DNA of 64,000 nt, taken from Pirellulaceae bacterium. Lineage in GTDB: Bacteria; Planctomycetota; Planctomycetia; Pirellulales; Pirellulaceae. The stretch lies in NCBI GenBank assembly GCA_023382975.1, contig JAHDXO010000001.1, positions 372,001 through 436,000 of the forward strand, given 5' to 3'. Shown in pieces: positions 7,864 to 17,622 of the stretch (its first letter is position 1; each line of letters opens with the position of its first letter). The notes below the pieces were generated by a model. It had not been told where the DNA came from and did no database searches. It worked only from the letters and a program-made list of their open reading frames with translations. The position numbers were made by a program, and so were the translations under genes.

Positions 7864-10704
7864 TCACTTGCCTTTCACCACGAAATTGATCAAGCGGCCG
7901 GGCACCACGATCACTTTGACCACCTGCTTGTCTCCGATCCATTCCTGAGTCTTCTCGTCCGCTCGAGCCGCAGCTTCGATCTCTTCCGGCGTGGCTTCCG
8001 CAGGCACGAGCACTTTGGACCGCAGCTTGCCGAGAACCTGGACCGGGATCTCGATGGTGTTGTCACGGGTCAGCGCCTCATCGAACTCGGGCCACGGCTC
8101 GTAGGCCAGCGTGGGACCGTGCCCCAAGACCTGCCATAACTCTTCGGCAATGTGCGGCGCGTACGGCGACAGCAACAGCACGAACCGTTCCATCGCCACC
8201 TTGGGACGCACGGTTTGCTTGTTGAAATAATTGACGAACTCCATCATCCGGGCGATCGGCGTGTTGAATTCCATGGTCGCCGTGTCCTGGGTGACTTCGC
8301 GAATCGTGCGGTGCAGCACCCGATTCTGCTCCTCGTCGGGTTCGACGTCCTGGACGGCGGAATTCAACTGAACGGTCTCGCTGCGATCGTCGACGATCAT
8401 GCGCCACACGCGGTCCAGGAAGTTCCGCACGCCGTTCACGCCGGCCATGCTCCACGGCTTGGTCGCCTCGAGCGGCCCCATGAACATCTCGTACAACCGA
8501 AGTGCATCCGCGCCGTAATCCAGCACAATTTCGTCGGGATTGACCACGTTGCCGCGGCTTTTGGACATCTTGTAGGCCCGACTGTCGATGCGGATCGATG
8601 GCTCGGCACGGAGCACAAAGTTCTCGCCGGCCTTTTCCGCGTCTTCGGCCCGCACCTTGACCTCCCGGACCGGCACGCCCGTCACGGCATCGACCAGCGT
8701 TCCTTCCGAGTTCTTCACGGTGTTCTGACAGCTCACCCAACCGCCGTCCGGTTGCTGGTAGCCGGTGTATTCCATTTCGCCCAGGATCATCCCCTGGTTT
8801 ACCAGCCGCTGAAAAGGCTCGATCGTGCTGACGTAGCCGCGGTCGTACAGGACTTTGTGCCAAAACCGCGCGTACAGCAGATGCAGCACGGCATGCTCCG
8901 CACCGCCGACGTACAAATCGACGGGCATCCAGGCTTGTTCCTTCTCCGGATCGACCATCGCCCGGCCGTTTCGCGGATCGATGAACCGCAGGTAGTACCA
9001 GCAGGATCCGGCCCACTGCGGCATGGTGTTGGTCTCCCGGCGATACCGCACGCCGTCGATCTCCACGTACAGCCAAGCATCCGGTGCCTTGGCCAGCGGC
9101 GGCTCGGGGCGGCCGTGCGGTCGGTAGTCGTCCAAATGCGGCAGATCGACCGGCAGTTGCTCGGGGGCCACCGCTCGCAGCAGGCCGGTCGGTCGGCCGC
9201 TTTCGTCAAGTTCGTGCAAGATCGGGAACGGTTCGCCCCAGAACCGCTGGCGACTGAACAACCAGTCTCGCAGTTTGTAGTTCACGGCCGCTCGGGCGAC
9301 TCCCGCGGTCGACAAGTCGTCGGTAATCCGAGTCTTGAACTCCGCCGTCGCCAGACCGTTGTAGTCGCCGGAATTGATCGCCAGGCCATCGCCCGCGAAG
9401 CACTCGCGGCCGGCCAAGACGGCTTGCCGGTCCACCCCCTCGGCATCGCCCGGATCGACCACGGCGACGATCGGGATCTGGAATTTCTCGGCGAACTCGA
9501 AATCTCGCGTGTCGTGACCCGGCACGGCCATGATCGCACCCGTGCCGTAACTGATCAGGACATAGTCGGCGATCCAGATCGGCACCGCCTGACCGTTGAC
9601 CGGGTTGATCGCGTAAGATCCGGTGAAAACGCCCGTCTTTTCCTTGTCTTCCTGCCGTTCGCGGTCGCTGCGAGCCGCCGCCCGGCGGCAGTACGCCTGA
9701 ACCGCCTCGCGCTGCGAGTCCGTGGTCAGTCGCTGAATGAACGGATGCTCGGGTGCGATCACCATGTAGGTCGCGCCGAACAGCGTATCGGGCCGCGTGG
9801 TATAGATCCGCAGCACGTCGTCGCCCGCGATTCGAGGAAAGCCGTTGGTGGCTCGCTCGGCGCGCCAGGCATCGTGGTTCTCGTCTGCTCCGATGTAGAA
9901 ATCCACTTCCCCGCCCGTGCTTCGGCCGATCCACTCCCGTTGCATGTTCTTGATGCCGTCGGACCAGTTCAGTCCATCCAAATCCCGCTCGAGCCGATCG
10001 GCGTACGACGTGATGCGCAGCATCCATTGGCGCAGCGGCAGCCGTTCGACGCCGTGTCCGCCTCGTTCGCTCTTGCCGTCCTTCACCTCTTCGTTCGCCA
10101 GCACCGTCCCCAACGCCGGGCACCAATTGACCAACGCGTCGGCCTGATAGGCTAACCGATGCTCGTCCTGGTAGCGTCGCACCGCCGCTTCGCCGCCGGC
10201 CGCCACTTCGGCTGGGATCGGCAATTCGGCGATCGGTCGGCCCTTCTGCTGCTGCGAGTCGAACCAGGTGTCGAACAGCAACAGAAAGATCCACTGCGTC
10301 CAGCGAAAGTACTCGACGTCCGTCGTTGCCAATTCGCGGTCCCAGTCGTAGCTGAAACCAAGCATTTTCAATTGCCGCCGGAATGTCGCGATGTTCTTTT
10401 CGGTCGAGGCCCGAGGCGGTGTGTTCGTCTTGATCGCGTGTTCTTCAGCCGGCAACCCGAACGCGTCGAATCCCATCGGGTGCAAGACACTTTTGCCTCG
10501 CATCCGCTCGAAGCGGCACACGATATCGGTCGCCGTGTACCCCTCGGGGTGTCCGACATGCAGCCCGTCGCCACTCGGGTAGGGAAACATGTCCAGGACA
10601 TATACTTTTTCACCGATCGGCATCTCCGGTGCTCGGAACGTGCGGTTCGTCTCCCAGAACTGTTGCCATTTGGGCTCGATCGTCGCAGGGTTGTAACGCG
10701 GCAT
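7864..10704 (-). CDS. leuS: Leucyl-tRNA synthetase
   Basis: Class I synthetase that charges tRNA-Leu. From ATG 10704 the protein is 946 aa. The signature HIGH box reads HVGH at residues 49-52 after [11 protein letters not shown], and KMSKS lies near residue 712 ([15 protein letters not shown]). The editing (CP1) domain lies between, with [20 protein letters not shown] and [12 protein letters not shown]. The length exceeds the roughly 860 aa of Escherichia coli LeuRS because of extra segments, including one near the KMSKS side, as in other planctomycetes. The open frame runs 39 codons further upstream, but [14 protein letters not shown] is the conserved family N-terminus. Confidence 0.97.
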   Translation of the reverse strand: MPRYNPATIEPKWQQFWETNRTFRAPEMPIGEKVYVLDMFPYPSGDGLHVGHPEGYTATDIVCRFERMRGKSVLHPMGFDAFGLPAEEHAIKTNTPPRASTEKNIATFRRQLKMLGFSYDWDRELATTDVEYFRWTQWIFLLLFDTWFDSQQQKGRPIAELPIPAEVAAGGEAAVRRYQDEHRLAYQADALVNWCPALGTVLANEEVKDGKSERGGHGVERLPLRQWMLRITSYADRLERDLDGLNWSDGIKNMQREWIGRSTGGEVDFYIGADENHDAWRAERATNGFPRIAGDDVLRIYTTRPDTLFGATYMVIAPEHPFIQRLTTDSQREAVQAYCRRAAARSDRERQEDKEKTGVFTGSYAINPVNGQAVPIWIADYVLISYGTGAIMAVPGHDTRDFEFAEKFQIPIVAVVDPGDAEGVDRQAVLAGRECFAGDGLAINSGDYNGLATAEFKTRITDDLSTAGVARAAVNYKLRDWLFSRQRFWGEPFPILHELDESGRPTGLLRAVAPEQLPVDLPHLDDYRPHGRPEPPLAKAPDAWLYVEIDGVRYRRETNTMPQWAGSCWYYLRFIDPRNGRAMVDPEKEQAWMPVDLYVGGAEHAVLHLLYARFWHKVLYDRGYVSTIEPFQRLVNQGMILGEMEYTGYQQPDGGWVSCQNTVKNSEGTLVDAVTGVPVREVKVRAEDAEKAGENFVLRAEPSIRIDSRAYKMSKSRGNVVNPDEIVLDYGADALRLYEMFMGPLEATKPWSMAGVNGVRNFLDRVWRMIVDDRSETVQLNSAVQDVEPDEEQNRVLHRTIREVTQDTATMEFNTPIARMMEFVNYFNKQTVRPKVAMERFVLLLSPYAPHIAEELWQVLGHGPTLAYEPWPEFDEALTRDNTIEIPVQVLGKLRSKVLVPAEATPEEIEAAARADEKTQEWIGDKQVVKVIVVPGRLINFVVKGK

Positions 10705-10780
10705 GCAGCACTCTCGCAAAAACAATCGGTCGGGCATCGTCGTCGACGGTCTCAGCCCTTCGGTCCCATCGAAACGGCGA

Positions 10781-10809
10781 ATTTTACCGCCTTGCATCGA
10801 TTTCACCAA
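10781..10809 (-). promoter_or_regulatory. Candidate sigma-70 promoter of leuS
   Basis: On the minus strand TTGGTG (complement of 10804-10809) and TAAAAT (complement of 10781-10786) are 17 bp apart, 77 bp before the leuS start codon. Spacing is ideal and both boxes are good matches. Confidence 0.45.
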
Positions 10810-11364
10810 CCGGGGCGACAAGACTGGCTCACCACCGTGCTACCTGCTACGGTAATGGGAGTTGCCGGTCGGTGGATACCCGTTCAGATTGGTGATCGGA
10901 TTGGCGATTCGGCATTACCTCGGAGCAAACAAGCCGAAAGTCGGCTCGTCGAGAGTCCGTCGATCCCGGACTGCATCAGCCACGAAACGCGAATGAGCCA
11001 ATCGCTGGAGAGTGCGAAGCACTCAACTGCCGGGTGCTTGGCGGTTCGATCGGAACATGGTGTGCCACCCACCATCGAGACGGAATGGATGGAGGTTCTG
11101 CCATGATGGCAAGGTTACCGAAATTGAGCGGGCGGCAGACTACGAGAGGTTTCGAGTTGCGGGGTGGAGTGCAGTTGCGTCAGAAAAGCAGACACAAGAT
11201 AGTGGCTTGGGAGCGGCACGAAGGCAGTTGCCGCACCTGCTGTCGGACCGATTGATGGGCGGCATATCGAGCCGCTCGCCGCGTCTTGCAACCCTTGGCT
11301 CAACAGAGTGCCGATTGGGCTCAGCTCTCGACGCGGCGAGTTGTGTCGGTTTGGACGGCGATCC
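10810..11364. other. Intergenic stretch with no convincing gene
   Basis: About 550 bp between the leuS promoter and the small lipoprotein gene. Only short frames of 60-73 codons occur, none with a recognisable domain or a good ribosome site. No tRNA cloverleaf was found; a GGTTCGATC at 11042 is not followed by an acceptor stem. I see nothing else in it. Confidence 0.5.
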
Positions 11365-11661
11365 CTAGTTACCTAAACTGGGTGGGTTGTCAACCAGGAA
11401 GTCACGTGGTCCATGGAGCGTGTAGTAGGGATAAGCGTATGTTCCGGTGGGAGGTCCCGGGGGCCCCATTTCGGGACGCTGGTGTCGCCAACCCTGTGTC
11501 TCATGCACTGCGTGAGCTACGTTGCCCCCGAGACCGCCACCGACCAAACCGCCTCCCCCACAATTGCAGCCGGCATGTTGCGGCCGAGCCCAGTGGTGAA
11601 AGCAGCCGGTCTGGACGGAAACAAGCAACGCAATGGCAGCAAAAAGGAGTGTTCGTTTCAT
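11365..11661 (-). CDS. Small Gly/Pro-rich lipoprotein
   Basis: A 98-aa predicted lipoprotein. MKRTLLFAAIALLVSVQTGC gives a signal peptide ending in a lipobox-like VQTGC, with Cys20 as the lipid site. The mature part is rich in glycine (CNCGGGGLVGGGLGGNV) and then proline and tyrosine (GPPTGTYAYPYYT), ending HGPRDFLVDNPPSLG. That ending recurs in small planctomycete cell-envelope proteins as far as I recall, but no function is known. It is divergent from trpF, with about 120 bp between them. Confidence 0.7.
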   Translation of the reverse strand: MKRTLLFAAIALLVSVQTGCFHHWARPQHAGCNCGGGGLVGGGLGGNVAHAVHETQGWRHQRPEMGPPGPPTGTYAYPYYTLHGPRDFLVDNPPSLGN

Positions 11662-11783
11662 TTTCCGGGTATCCTTGCGTACTGGGTCACAACGTCGTCA
11701 AAGATTTCATCGGCGCTACATTCCGGAGAATCCAACAAATCGTCAAAGATGGAACCCGGCGGGGCGAACCGGACTAGGGACAA

Positions 11784-12656
11784 GTGGAGATTGATGCCGT
11801 GTTTCGCGTAAAAATCTGCGGAATAACCAATGTAGGGGATGGCATTGCATGTGCCGAGGCGGGGGCAGACGCCCTAGGCTTCAATTTCTGCGCCGCCAGT
11901 CCGCGCTGTCTGACCCTGGAACTCGCCAGCGAGATCTGCGAGTCGCTTCCGCTTGAAGTCGCGCGAGTCGGAGTATTCGTCAACGAATCGGTCGAGCGGA
12001 TCCGACTGGTGGCGGAGATCCTGAGGCTGGACTGGGTGCAGTTGCACGGCGACGAGCCGCCAGAGGCTATCGTCCAAATGGGCTCATACTCCCCTGGAAT
12101 AGCGGATGGACACAGGGTCGTTTCTTCGGAACCAGTCCCTTGTTCGCAGCGGTCATTCCGCGTGCTTAGGGCGTTTCGCCAGCTCGACCCCGAGTTTCAA
12201 TCGGTCCTAGCCTATCTAGATAAATGTCAACGGCTGGGAGCGTTACCGGACGCCGTCTTGGTCGATGCCTATCAAGTCGGAGCGTACGGTGGCACTGGCA
12301 AGACAGTGAACTGGAGCACTGCATCGAGATTGTCGCGGAAATTGGCGGCATTGGATGATGGCCAAGCCACGGTACAGAAATCTGACGGAGTGCGCGACCC
12401 TGCACCACCGTGCAATTCCGTTGAGCTGGCCACGCCTGGGCTGGCCCAGCCGTTGTCTATGGCTCTGGCGGGCGGACTTCGGCCGGACAATGTCGCCGAA
12501 GCGATTCGTATCGTCCGTCCTGCTGCTGTCGATACGGCCAGCGGTGTCGAGACCTCGCCCGGACGCAAAGATGCCCGTCTAGTCCGAGAATTCGTCGAAC
12601 GAGCGAGATACGCTTTCGGCCGGTTGCTCAGCGACTCAGACACCTGCTCGGTCTGA
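11784..12656 (+). CDS. trpF: Phosphoribosylanthranilate isomerase
   Basis: Catalyses the Amadori rearrangement of N-(5'-phosphoribosyl)anthranilate in tryptophan synthesis. The TIM-barrel motifs are VKICGITN (catalytic Cys), GADALGFNF, DWVQLHGDE, and near the C-terminus ALAGGLRPDNV and VDTASGVE (catalytic Asp in the DxSSG-type loop). GTG 11784 is the first start with AGGGA near it. GTG 11799, ten bases after a GGAG, would give the more usual MFRVKICGITN and may be the true one. At 290 aa it is about 70-80 aa longer than typical TrpF. The extra length is in two places: about residues 95-150, and around 185-215, after the catalytic Asp-rich strand. Confidence 0.92.
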   Translation: MEIDAVFRVKICGITNVGDGIACAEAGADALGFNFCAASPRCLTLELASEICESLPLEVARVGVFVNESVERIRLVAEILRLDWVQLHGDEPPEAIVQMGSYSPGIADGHRVVSSEPVPCSQRSFRVLRAFRQLDPEFQSVLAYLDKCQRLGALPDAVLVDAYQVGAYGGTGKTVNWSTASRLSRKLAALDDGQATVQKSDGVRDPAPPCNSVELATPGLAQPLSMALAGGLRPDNVAEAIRIVRPAAVDTASGVETSPGRKDARLVREFVERARYAFGRLLSDSDTCSV

Positions 12657-12671
12657 TCTTCGGCCGGGGAG

Positions 12672-12700
12672 TTGTTGATTCGCCTAGCGCTTCCTATCAT
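12672..12700 (+). promoter_or_regulatory. Candidate sigma-70 promoter of ahcY
   Basis: TTGTTG at 12672-12677 and TATCAT at 12695-12700 are separated by exactly 17 bp. They would give ahcY a leader of about 160 nt. No riboswitch consensus was recognised in that leader. Confidence 0.4.
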
Positions 12701-12867
12701 ACCAGGACGTTGAAGTGACCCACCGACTGGCCTGACGGAGAAGGAGACAGGCACTACGAGCGATCCGTGGATGCGACGAGGCAACCACGCCGTTCGTTGT
12801 GGAGCCATGCCCCTTTCCCGCGAGCCAACCGACCGGATGTGCCCTTGGTAAAGATTGGGAAGGATTG

Positions 12868-14280
12868 ATGACTGTACTCGCGGAAATGGACTACATCGTT
12901 GCGGATATCGAACTGGCCGAGCTGGGTCGCCATGAGATCGCCATGGCCGAGCATGAGATGCCTGGGCTGATGGCAACCCGCCGCAAATATGGCCCGCAGA
13001 AGCCGCTGGCCGGTGCCCGCATCATGGGGTCGCTACACATGACGGTGCAGACGGCTGTGCTGATTGAAACGTTGAAGGAATTGGGTGCCGACGTCCGCTG
13101 GGCTTCCTGCAACATCTTCTCCACCCAGGACCATGCGGCAGCCGCCATTGCGGCCAGCGGCACACCCGTCTTCGCGTTCAAGGGCGAGTCGCTTGACGAA
13201 TACTGGGACTTCACCAAACGCGCGTTGACTTGGCCAGACGGTAGCGGACCGAATCTGGTGGTCGATGACGGCGGCGACGCAACGCTGCTGATCCACCGCG
13301 GATACCGGGCGGAGGAAGACCCAAGCATTCTGGACGAACCGACGGACAACAAGGAACTGGCGATTGTCAATCGCACCATCCGAAACAGCATTCTCGAAGA
13401 TCCAGGCTTTTTCCACCGCGTTGTCGCCCAGTGGCGGGGCGTGTCCGAAGAGACGACCACGGGGGTTCACCGACTGTACCAAATGATGGAACGCGGCGAA
13501 TTGCTAGTTCCCGCGATCAATGTCAATGACTCGGTCACCAAGTCGAAATTCGACAATATCTACGGCTGCCGCCACTCGTTGGTGGACGGGATCAACCGTG
13601 CCATCGACGTGATGATCTCGGGCAAGATTGCCATGATTTGCGGTTTCGGCGACGTCGGCAAAGGCTCGGCCGAATCGTTGGCCGCGCAGAAGGCGCAGGT
13701 CTGGGTCTCGGAAGTCGATCCGATTTGCGCGCTGCAAGCGGCGATGGCCGGCTACAAGGTGACGACGGTGGAAGATGCCTTGCCGCACGCGGACATCTAC
13801 GTCACCGCCACCGGCAATTGCGATGTGATCACGGCCGAGCACATGTCGCGGATGAAGGACCAGGCCGTGGTCTGCAACATCGGCCACTTCGACAACGAGA
13901 TTCAAGTTGCCCAGTTGGAAGCTTGGCCGGGGATTGTGCGGACCCGGATTAAGCCGCAAGTCGATGCCTTCACGTTCCCCGATGGGCATACCATCTATTT
14001 GCTGGCCGAAGGCCGGTTGGTGAACCTGGGATGCGCCACCGGACATCCCAGCTTTGTCATGTCCAACAGCTTCACGAACCAAACGCTGGCCCAGATCGAT
14101 TTGTGGACGAATCCGCGCAAGGTGGGCGTATACGTCCTGGACAAGAGACTGGACGAAGAGGTAGCCCGATTGCATTTGGGCAAGCTCGGTGCCAAACTTA
14201 CGCAACTCTCCGAAACCCAGGCGAACTACCTCGGCGTTCCCGTCGAAGGTCCGTACAAGCCCGCACACTACCGGTACTAA
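12868..14280 (+). CDS. ahcY: Adenosylhomocysteinase
   Basis: Hydrolyses S-adenosylhomocysteine to adenosine and homocysteine, relieving product inhibition of methyltransferases. I start at ATG 12868, which follows GGGAAGGA, giving 470 aa; the open frame upstream (from 12799) has no support. The NAD-binding motif GFGDVGKG starts near residue 259, substrate-site sequences include [13 protein letters not shown] and SVTKSKFDN, and the protein ends in the family's invariant PAHYRY. It is followed after only 6 bp by the DUF1015 gene, so the two are probably cotranscribed. Confidence 0.97.
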   Translation: MTVLAEMDYIVADIELAELGRHEIAMAEHEMPGLMATRRKYGPQKPLAGARIMGSLHMTVQTAVLIETLKELGADVRWASCNIFSTQDHAAAAIAASGTPVFAFKGESLDEYWDFTKRALTWPDGSGPNLVVDDGGDATLLIHRGYRAEEDPSILDEPTDNKELAIVNRTIRNSILEDPGFFHRVVAQWRGVSEETTTGVHRLYQMMERGELLVPAINVNDSVTKSKFDNIYGCRHSLVDGINRAIDVMISGKIAMICGFGDVGKGSAESLAAQKAQVWVSEVDPICALQAAMAGYKVTTVEDALPHADIYVTATGNCDVITAEHMSRMKDQAVVCNIGHFDNEIQVAQLEAWPGIVRTRIKPQVDAFTFPDGHTIYLLAEGRLVNLGCATGHPSFVMSNSFTNQTLAQIDLWTNPRKVGVYVLDKRLDEEVARLHLGKLGAKLTQLSETQANYLGVPVEGPYKPAHYRY

Positions 14281-14286
14281 AGTTCT

Positions 14287-15603
14287 ATGCCAGACATCCA
14301 AGCTTTCCGTGCGTTGCGTTACGATCTCGGTCATGTGGGAGCCTTGAGCGACGTGGTGGCTCCGCCCTACGACGTGATCAGCCCCGAGCTTCAGAAGGAA
14401 CTGTACGAGCGGCATCCGGCCAATGTGATCCGCTTGATTCTGAACCGCGAGGAACCGGGGGACGACGAGACGCATCACCGGTATCAACGGGCAGCGAACT
14501 TCTGGAAGACATGGCGAAGCGAAGGAGTGCTGCAAGCCGATCCGGACCCGGCCCTGTACGTTTACCACCAATCGTTTCACCACGCCGGACGCGATTTCCT
14601 GCGGCGCGGCTTCATGACTCGCGTTCGTCTGGAACGGTTCGGCGAGGGCGATATCTATCCCCACGAAGAGACGCATTCGGCGGCGAAAGCAGACCGGCTT
14701 CGTCTGACGATGGCATGCCGGGCCAATCTAAGCCAAGTGTTCGGGCTGTATCCCGACCCACAAAACGAAGCCCAGGAGTTGCTCGAACAGACGGTCATCG
14801 GACAGACACCGCTGGAGGCGACCGACCACCTGGGCGTTGTCCATCGGATGTGGCCGGTTACGGATGTCAAGGTGATCTCGGAGGTTGTCGCGATCATGGG
14901 ACCGCGGCCGATGTACATCGCCGACGGTCATCACCGCTATGAAACCGCGTGCAATTACCGAGACCAATTGGCGGCTGCCGGAACGTTGAGTCCCGATCAC
15001 CCAGCCAACTTCGTGCTGACGATGTGCGTCAGCATGAACGACCCGGGCATGGTGGTTTTGCCGACTCACCGGTTGTTCCGTGGTCTGCCGCCCGTCTCGT
15101 CGCAGGCGTTGATCGAGAAGCTCGAACCGATGTTCCAAACCCTGGTGGCCGCCGAAGAGCCGGCCGCGGCGACCGAGGTCTGGGATGCGATCGAGGACGG
15201 AGGCGAGCAGGGGTCCATCGGCTTCTACACACCGGCCGATGGACGCTGGGTTCTGGCCAGCATCACGCCCGAAGGCCGGAAGCGGATGGCTGAGTTGGCA
15301 CCGGAGCACAGTCCGCAGTGGCAGGGGCTGGGCGTCAGCATCCTGCACCGGTTGGTGATCGAGAATCTGCTGGAAGCTCGCGACCTGCCCAAGTGCGAGT
15401 ACGTACACTTGGTCGACGAGGTGCTGGATCTGATCCAGAACGGCGACCCGCAGGGCGGTCATTTCGGTCTTGCGGCACTGGTCATGCCAGCCACGCTGGA
15501 GCACATCCGGACGATCAGCGAGCACGGGGAACGAATGCCTGCCAAGAGCACCTACTTCTACCCGAAACTGCTCAGCGGCCTCGTCTTCAATCCGCTGGAG
15601 TAA
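14287..15603 (+). CDS. DUF1015 family protein
   Basis: A 438-aa DUF1015 protein, a widespread soluble family without a settled function. Recognisable family sequences are VVAPPYDVISPELQKELY near the N-terminus, NVIRLILNRE, IYPHEETH, and YIADGHHRYETA in the centre. The last of these resembles a ligand- or metal-binding loop. The gene follows ahcY by 6 bp and precedes the parS-parAB cluster, with its stop 26 bp before the first parS site. Translational coupling to ahcY is plausible; there is no sign of truncation. Confidence 0.9.
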   Translation: MPDIQAFRALRYDLGHVGALSDVVAPPYDVISPELQKELYERHPANVIRLILNREEPGDDETHHRYQRAANFWKTWRSEGVLQADPDPALYVYHQSFHHAGRDFLRRGFMTRVRLERFGEGDIYPHEETHSAAKADRLRLTMACRANLSQVFGLYPDPQNEAQELLEQTVIGQTPLEATDHLGVVHRMWPVTDVKVISEVVAIMGPRPMYIADGHHRYETACNYRDQLAAAGTLSPDHPANFVLTMCVSMNDPGMVVLPTHRLFRGLPPVSSQALIEKLEPMFQTLVAAEEPAAATEVWDAIEDGGEQGSIGFYTPADGRWVLASITPEGRKRMAELAPEHSPQWQGLGVSILHRLVIENLLEARDLPKCEYVHLVDEVLDLIQNGDPQGGHFGLAALVMPATLEHIRTISEHGERMPAKSTYFYPKLLSGLVFNPLE

Positions 15604-15629
15604 TCGTTCCGCCGCGGCAGCTCTGGCGC

Positions 15630-15643
15630 GTTTCACGTGAAAC
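15630..15643. promoter_or_regulatory. parS site 1
   Basis: GTTTCACGTGAAAC is a perfect 14-bp palindrome identical to the core of the bacterial consensus parS (TGTTTCACGTGAAACA). It is the ParB loading site for chromosome segregation. It lies 26 bp after the DUF1015 stop and 176 bp before the parA start. Confidence 0.93.
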
Positions 15644-15680
15644 GGGATTGGGGAGACTGGGCCGAAGCGGAAGCTTGCGC

Positions 15681-15694
15681 GTTTCACGTGGAAC
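15681..15694. promoter_or_regulatory. parS site 2 (one mismatch)
   Basis: GTTTCACGTGGAAC differs from the consensus core by a single base in the right half. Its centre is 51 bp from the centre of site 1. A weaker ParB site is expected. Confidence 0.85.
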
Positions 15695-15716
15695 AGACAG
15701 TCTGCGACGGTTGCTC

Positions 15717-15730
15717 GTTTCACGTGAAAC
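15717..15730. promoter_or_regulatory. parS site 3
   Basis: A second perfect GTTTCACGTGAAAC, centred 36 bp from site 2 and 89 bp before the parA TTG start. Together the three sites form a tight centromere-like cluster, likely also allowing ParB to repress parA. Confidence 0.93.
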
Positions 15731-15819
15731 TGCCATTCCTGAAATCGCGGGTTCGCGGTTACAATCCGGCGCGGCGTGGACTCATGGGGCGTCGACCGTT
15801 CGACAGGGAGGGCGAACGT

Positions 15820-16572
15820 TTGGCAAGGATTCTGTGCGTGGCAAATCAGAAAGGCGGTGTGGGCAAGACGACCACGGCCGTCAACTTGGCTGTGGGGTTG
15901 GCGAAGGCCGGTGGCAGGACGCTGCTGGTCGATCTGGACCCTCAGTGCAATGCCACCAGCAGCTTGAACTGCCTCCCGTCTCAGCGCCACGCGTTGGTGA
16001 CCGACGAACCGATTGGCAGTTCGATCTGCGACACGACGACCCCCGGCCTTCAGCTATTGCCGGGCAGCCGCAGTTTCCGCGACGTGGAAATCCTGTCGCG
16101 GGACAACCGGCAGACGGCCGCCACGCTGGGCCGCCATCTGGCCCACAACACGAACGCGTTCGACTGGGTGCTGATCGATTGTCCGCCCTCGCTGGGCGAG
16201 TTGACTCAAGCAGCGCTGGCCGCTTCGACGGAAGTGCTGATGCCGATCCAGTGCGAGTACTTCGCCATGGAAGGCCTGACTCAGATGATTCACGTGATCC
16301 GCCGCGTCATGCAGCAGCAGGAAGGTCGGCTGCAGTTCGGCGGTATTCTGCTGACCATGTTTGATCCAACGCTCGAATTGACATTCGAGGTGGAATCCGA
16401 GGTGCGCGACTTCTTCGGCGAGATCGTCTTCGACACGGTAATCCCTCGGGACGTGGCGGTCTGCGAAGCGCCCAGCCACGGGCTCTCGGTAATGGACTAC
16501 GCACCGCGCTGCCGAGGCGCGCGGGCCTATGTGGAACTCTGCCTGGAGGTAATGAACCATGACCAAGGATAG
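15820..16572 (+). CDS. parA: Chromosome-partitioning ATPase ParA/Soj
   Basis: Deviant-Walker ATPase that positions the origin region together with ParB. I choose TTG 15820: AGGGAGG lies eight bases before it, and it gives the normal N-terminus LARILCVANQKGGVGKTTTA, 250 aa. The Walker A KGGVGKTT is at residues 11-18, followed by LLVDLDPQCNATSS and the Walker B-like WVLIDCPPSLGELT. An ATG-initiated frame from 15637 would run through the parS sites and add a meaningless extension. The last 14 bp overlap parB. Confidence 0.95.
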   Translation: MARILCVANQKGGVGKTTTAVNLAVGLAKAGGRTLLVDLDPQCNATSSLNCLPSQRHALVTDEPIGSSICDTTTPGLQLLPGSRSFRDVEILSRDNRQTAATLGRHLAHNTNAFDWVLIDCPPSLGELTQAALAASTEVLMPIQCEYFAMEGLTQMIHVIRRVMQQQEGRLQFGGILLTMFDPTLELTFEVESEVRDFFGEIVFDTVIPRDVAVCEAPSHGLSVMDYAPRCRGARAYVELCLEVMNHDQG

Positions 16573-17578
16573 ACGTTTGGGACGGGGACTGGCTGCATTG
16601 TTGGGTGCTCCGCTGGACGACGTGGGCGAGCAGCCCGGGATGGAATTCGACGCGGTTCCGATTGCCAAGACGTTGCCGGCGGACGGGGGCAACGGCCGTA
16701 CCGCTGCGCAGAGCGGCGCCCTGCTGCACTTGAACGTGTACGAAATCGAAGACAATCCGTTTCAACCCCGCCGGGATTTCGGCGAATCCGAGATCGCTTC
16801 GCTGGCCGAAAGCCTACGCGAACACGACATGCTCCAGCCGATCCTGGTCCGGCGTCTGGGTGACCGGTATCAATTGATCTCCGGCGAACGACGGTTGCGG
16901 GCCGCGATCCAGGCTGGCTGGACCACCGTGCCGGCCCGTGTCCGAGAGGCGGACGACCGGCTGGTGGCCGAGTTGGCGATCGTCGAGAATCTGCAGCGCA
17001 AGGATCTGAATCCAATCGAAAAGGCAATGTCGTTCAAGCGGTATCTGGAAGAACATCGCTGTTCGCAGGAGGACCTGGCACGCCGCCTCAAAATCGACCG
17101 TTCGACCATCGCCAACCTGATGCGGCTGTTGGAGCTTCCCGAGACCGTTTTGGCGGCTCTGCGGGTCGGTCAACTTTCCGCGGGACATGCCCGCGCTCTC
17201 TTGCCGCTGGGCGACGAGAAACTCCAAAACGAATTCTGTCAGCGGATCGTCGACGAAGGCTGGAGCGTCCGCGCGGTCGAGGCCGAGGTGCAGCAGCGGA
17301 TCGAGCAGGAGGATGCACCATTGCTGAGCATCGTCGGGGCGAGCAGCGGAAGCGGTTCAACCACCAGCAAGCCTGCTACCAAACGACGCGGCTCCGATCA
17401 GGTTGCTTTCCTCGAGCAGGAGCTGCGGATCGCGCTGGGCACCAAGGTCGAGATTCGCCAAGCTAGTCGCGGACGCGGCCGGATCGTCGTCCACTTCAGC
17501 AACCACGACGAATTCGAACGCCTCCGCCAACTGCTCAACGGCCAGCACGCGGGCGGATCGCAAGCCGATGTCGGCTGA
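16559..17578 (+). CDS. parB: Chromosome-partitioning CTPase ParB/Spo0J
   Basis: Binds parS and spreads as a CTP-dependent clamp. The 339-aa protein has the usual order: an N-terminal ParA-stimulating segment (KDRRLGRGLAALLG), the ParB/sulfiredoxin CTP-binding domain (NPFQPRRDF; GERRLRA at residues 109-115; ENLQRKDLNPIEKA), a helix-turn-helix (SQEDLARRLKIDRSTIANLM), a variable linker rich in Ser and Lys, and a C-terminal dimerisation domain. Its stop overlaps nothing, but the last 36 codons, together with 25 bp after the stop, are duplicated 2.2 kb downstream (19708-19842). The gene itself remains complete. Confidence 0.95.
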   Translation: MTKDRRLGRGLAALLGAPLDDVGEQPGMEFDAVPIAKTLPADGGNGRTAAQSGALLHLNVYEIEDNPFQPRRDFGESEIASLAESLREHDMLQPILVRRLGDRYQLISGERRLRAAIQAGWTTVPARVREADDRLVAELAIVENLQRKDLNPIEKAMSFKRYLEEHRCSQEDLARRLKIDRSTIANLMRLLELPETVLAALRVGQLSAGHARALLPLGDEKLQNEFCQRIVDEGWSVRAVEAEVQQRIEQEDAPLLSIVGASSGSGSTTSKPATKRRGSDQVAFLEQELRIALGTKVEIRQASRGRGRIVVHFSNHDEFERLRQLLNGQHAGGSQADVG

Positions 17579-17603
17579 CTCGCTTTCTGAAGCGGGCAGA
17601 CTA
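17469..17603 (+). repeat. Direct repeat copy A: parB 3' end plus junction
   Basis: 135 bp covering the last 36 codons of parB, its stop, the 22-bp intergenic region and a residual CTA that equals the complement of the kinase stop codon. It matches 19708-19842 at 133 of 135 positions, with the first 114 identical. Within it CGCTT-TCTG-AAGCG makes a small hairpin, likely the convergent terminator. Confidence 0.95.
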
Positions 17604-17622
17604 ATTCCGTTTCGGCCTACAT

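Noticed and set aside
11034-11255. A 73-codon plus-strand frame downstream of leuS
   Set aside because: No ribosome site, no domain and overlaps with other short frames; judged as noise.
12701-12867. S-adenosylhomocysteine riboswitch in the ahcY leader
   Set aside because: CGAGGC and a small CCAC/GTGG hairpin are present, but the conserved core of the known SAH riboswitch is not.
15637-15819. ATG-initiated N-terminal extension of ParA
   Set aside because: It would be translated across the parS sites and has no similarity to ParA; the TTG at 15820 has the ribosome site and the normal N-terminus.
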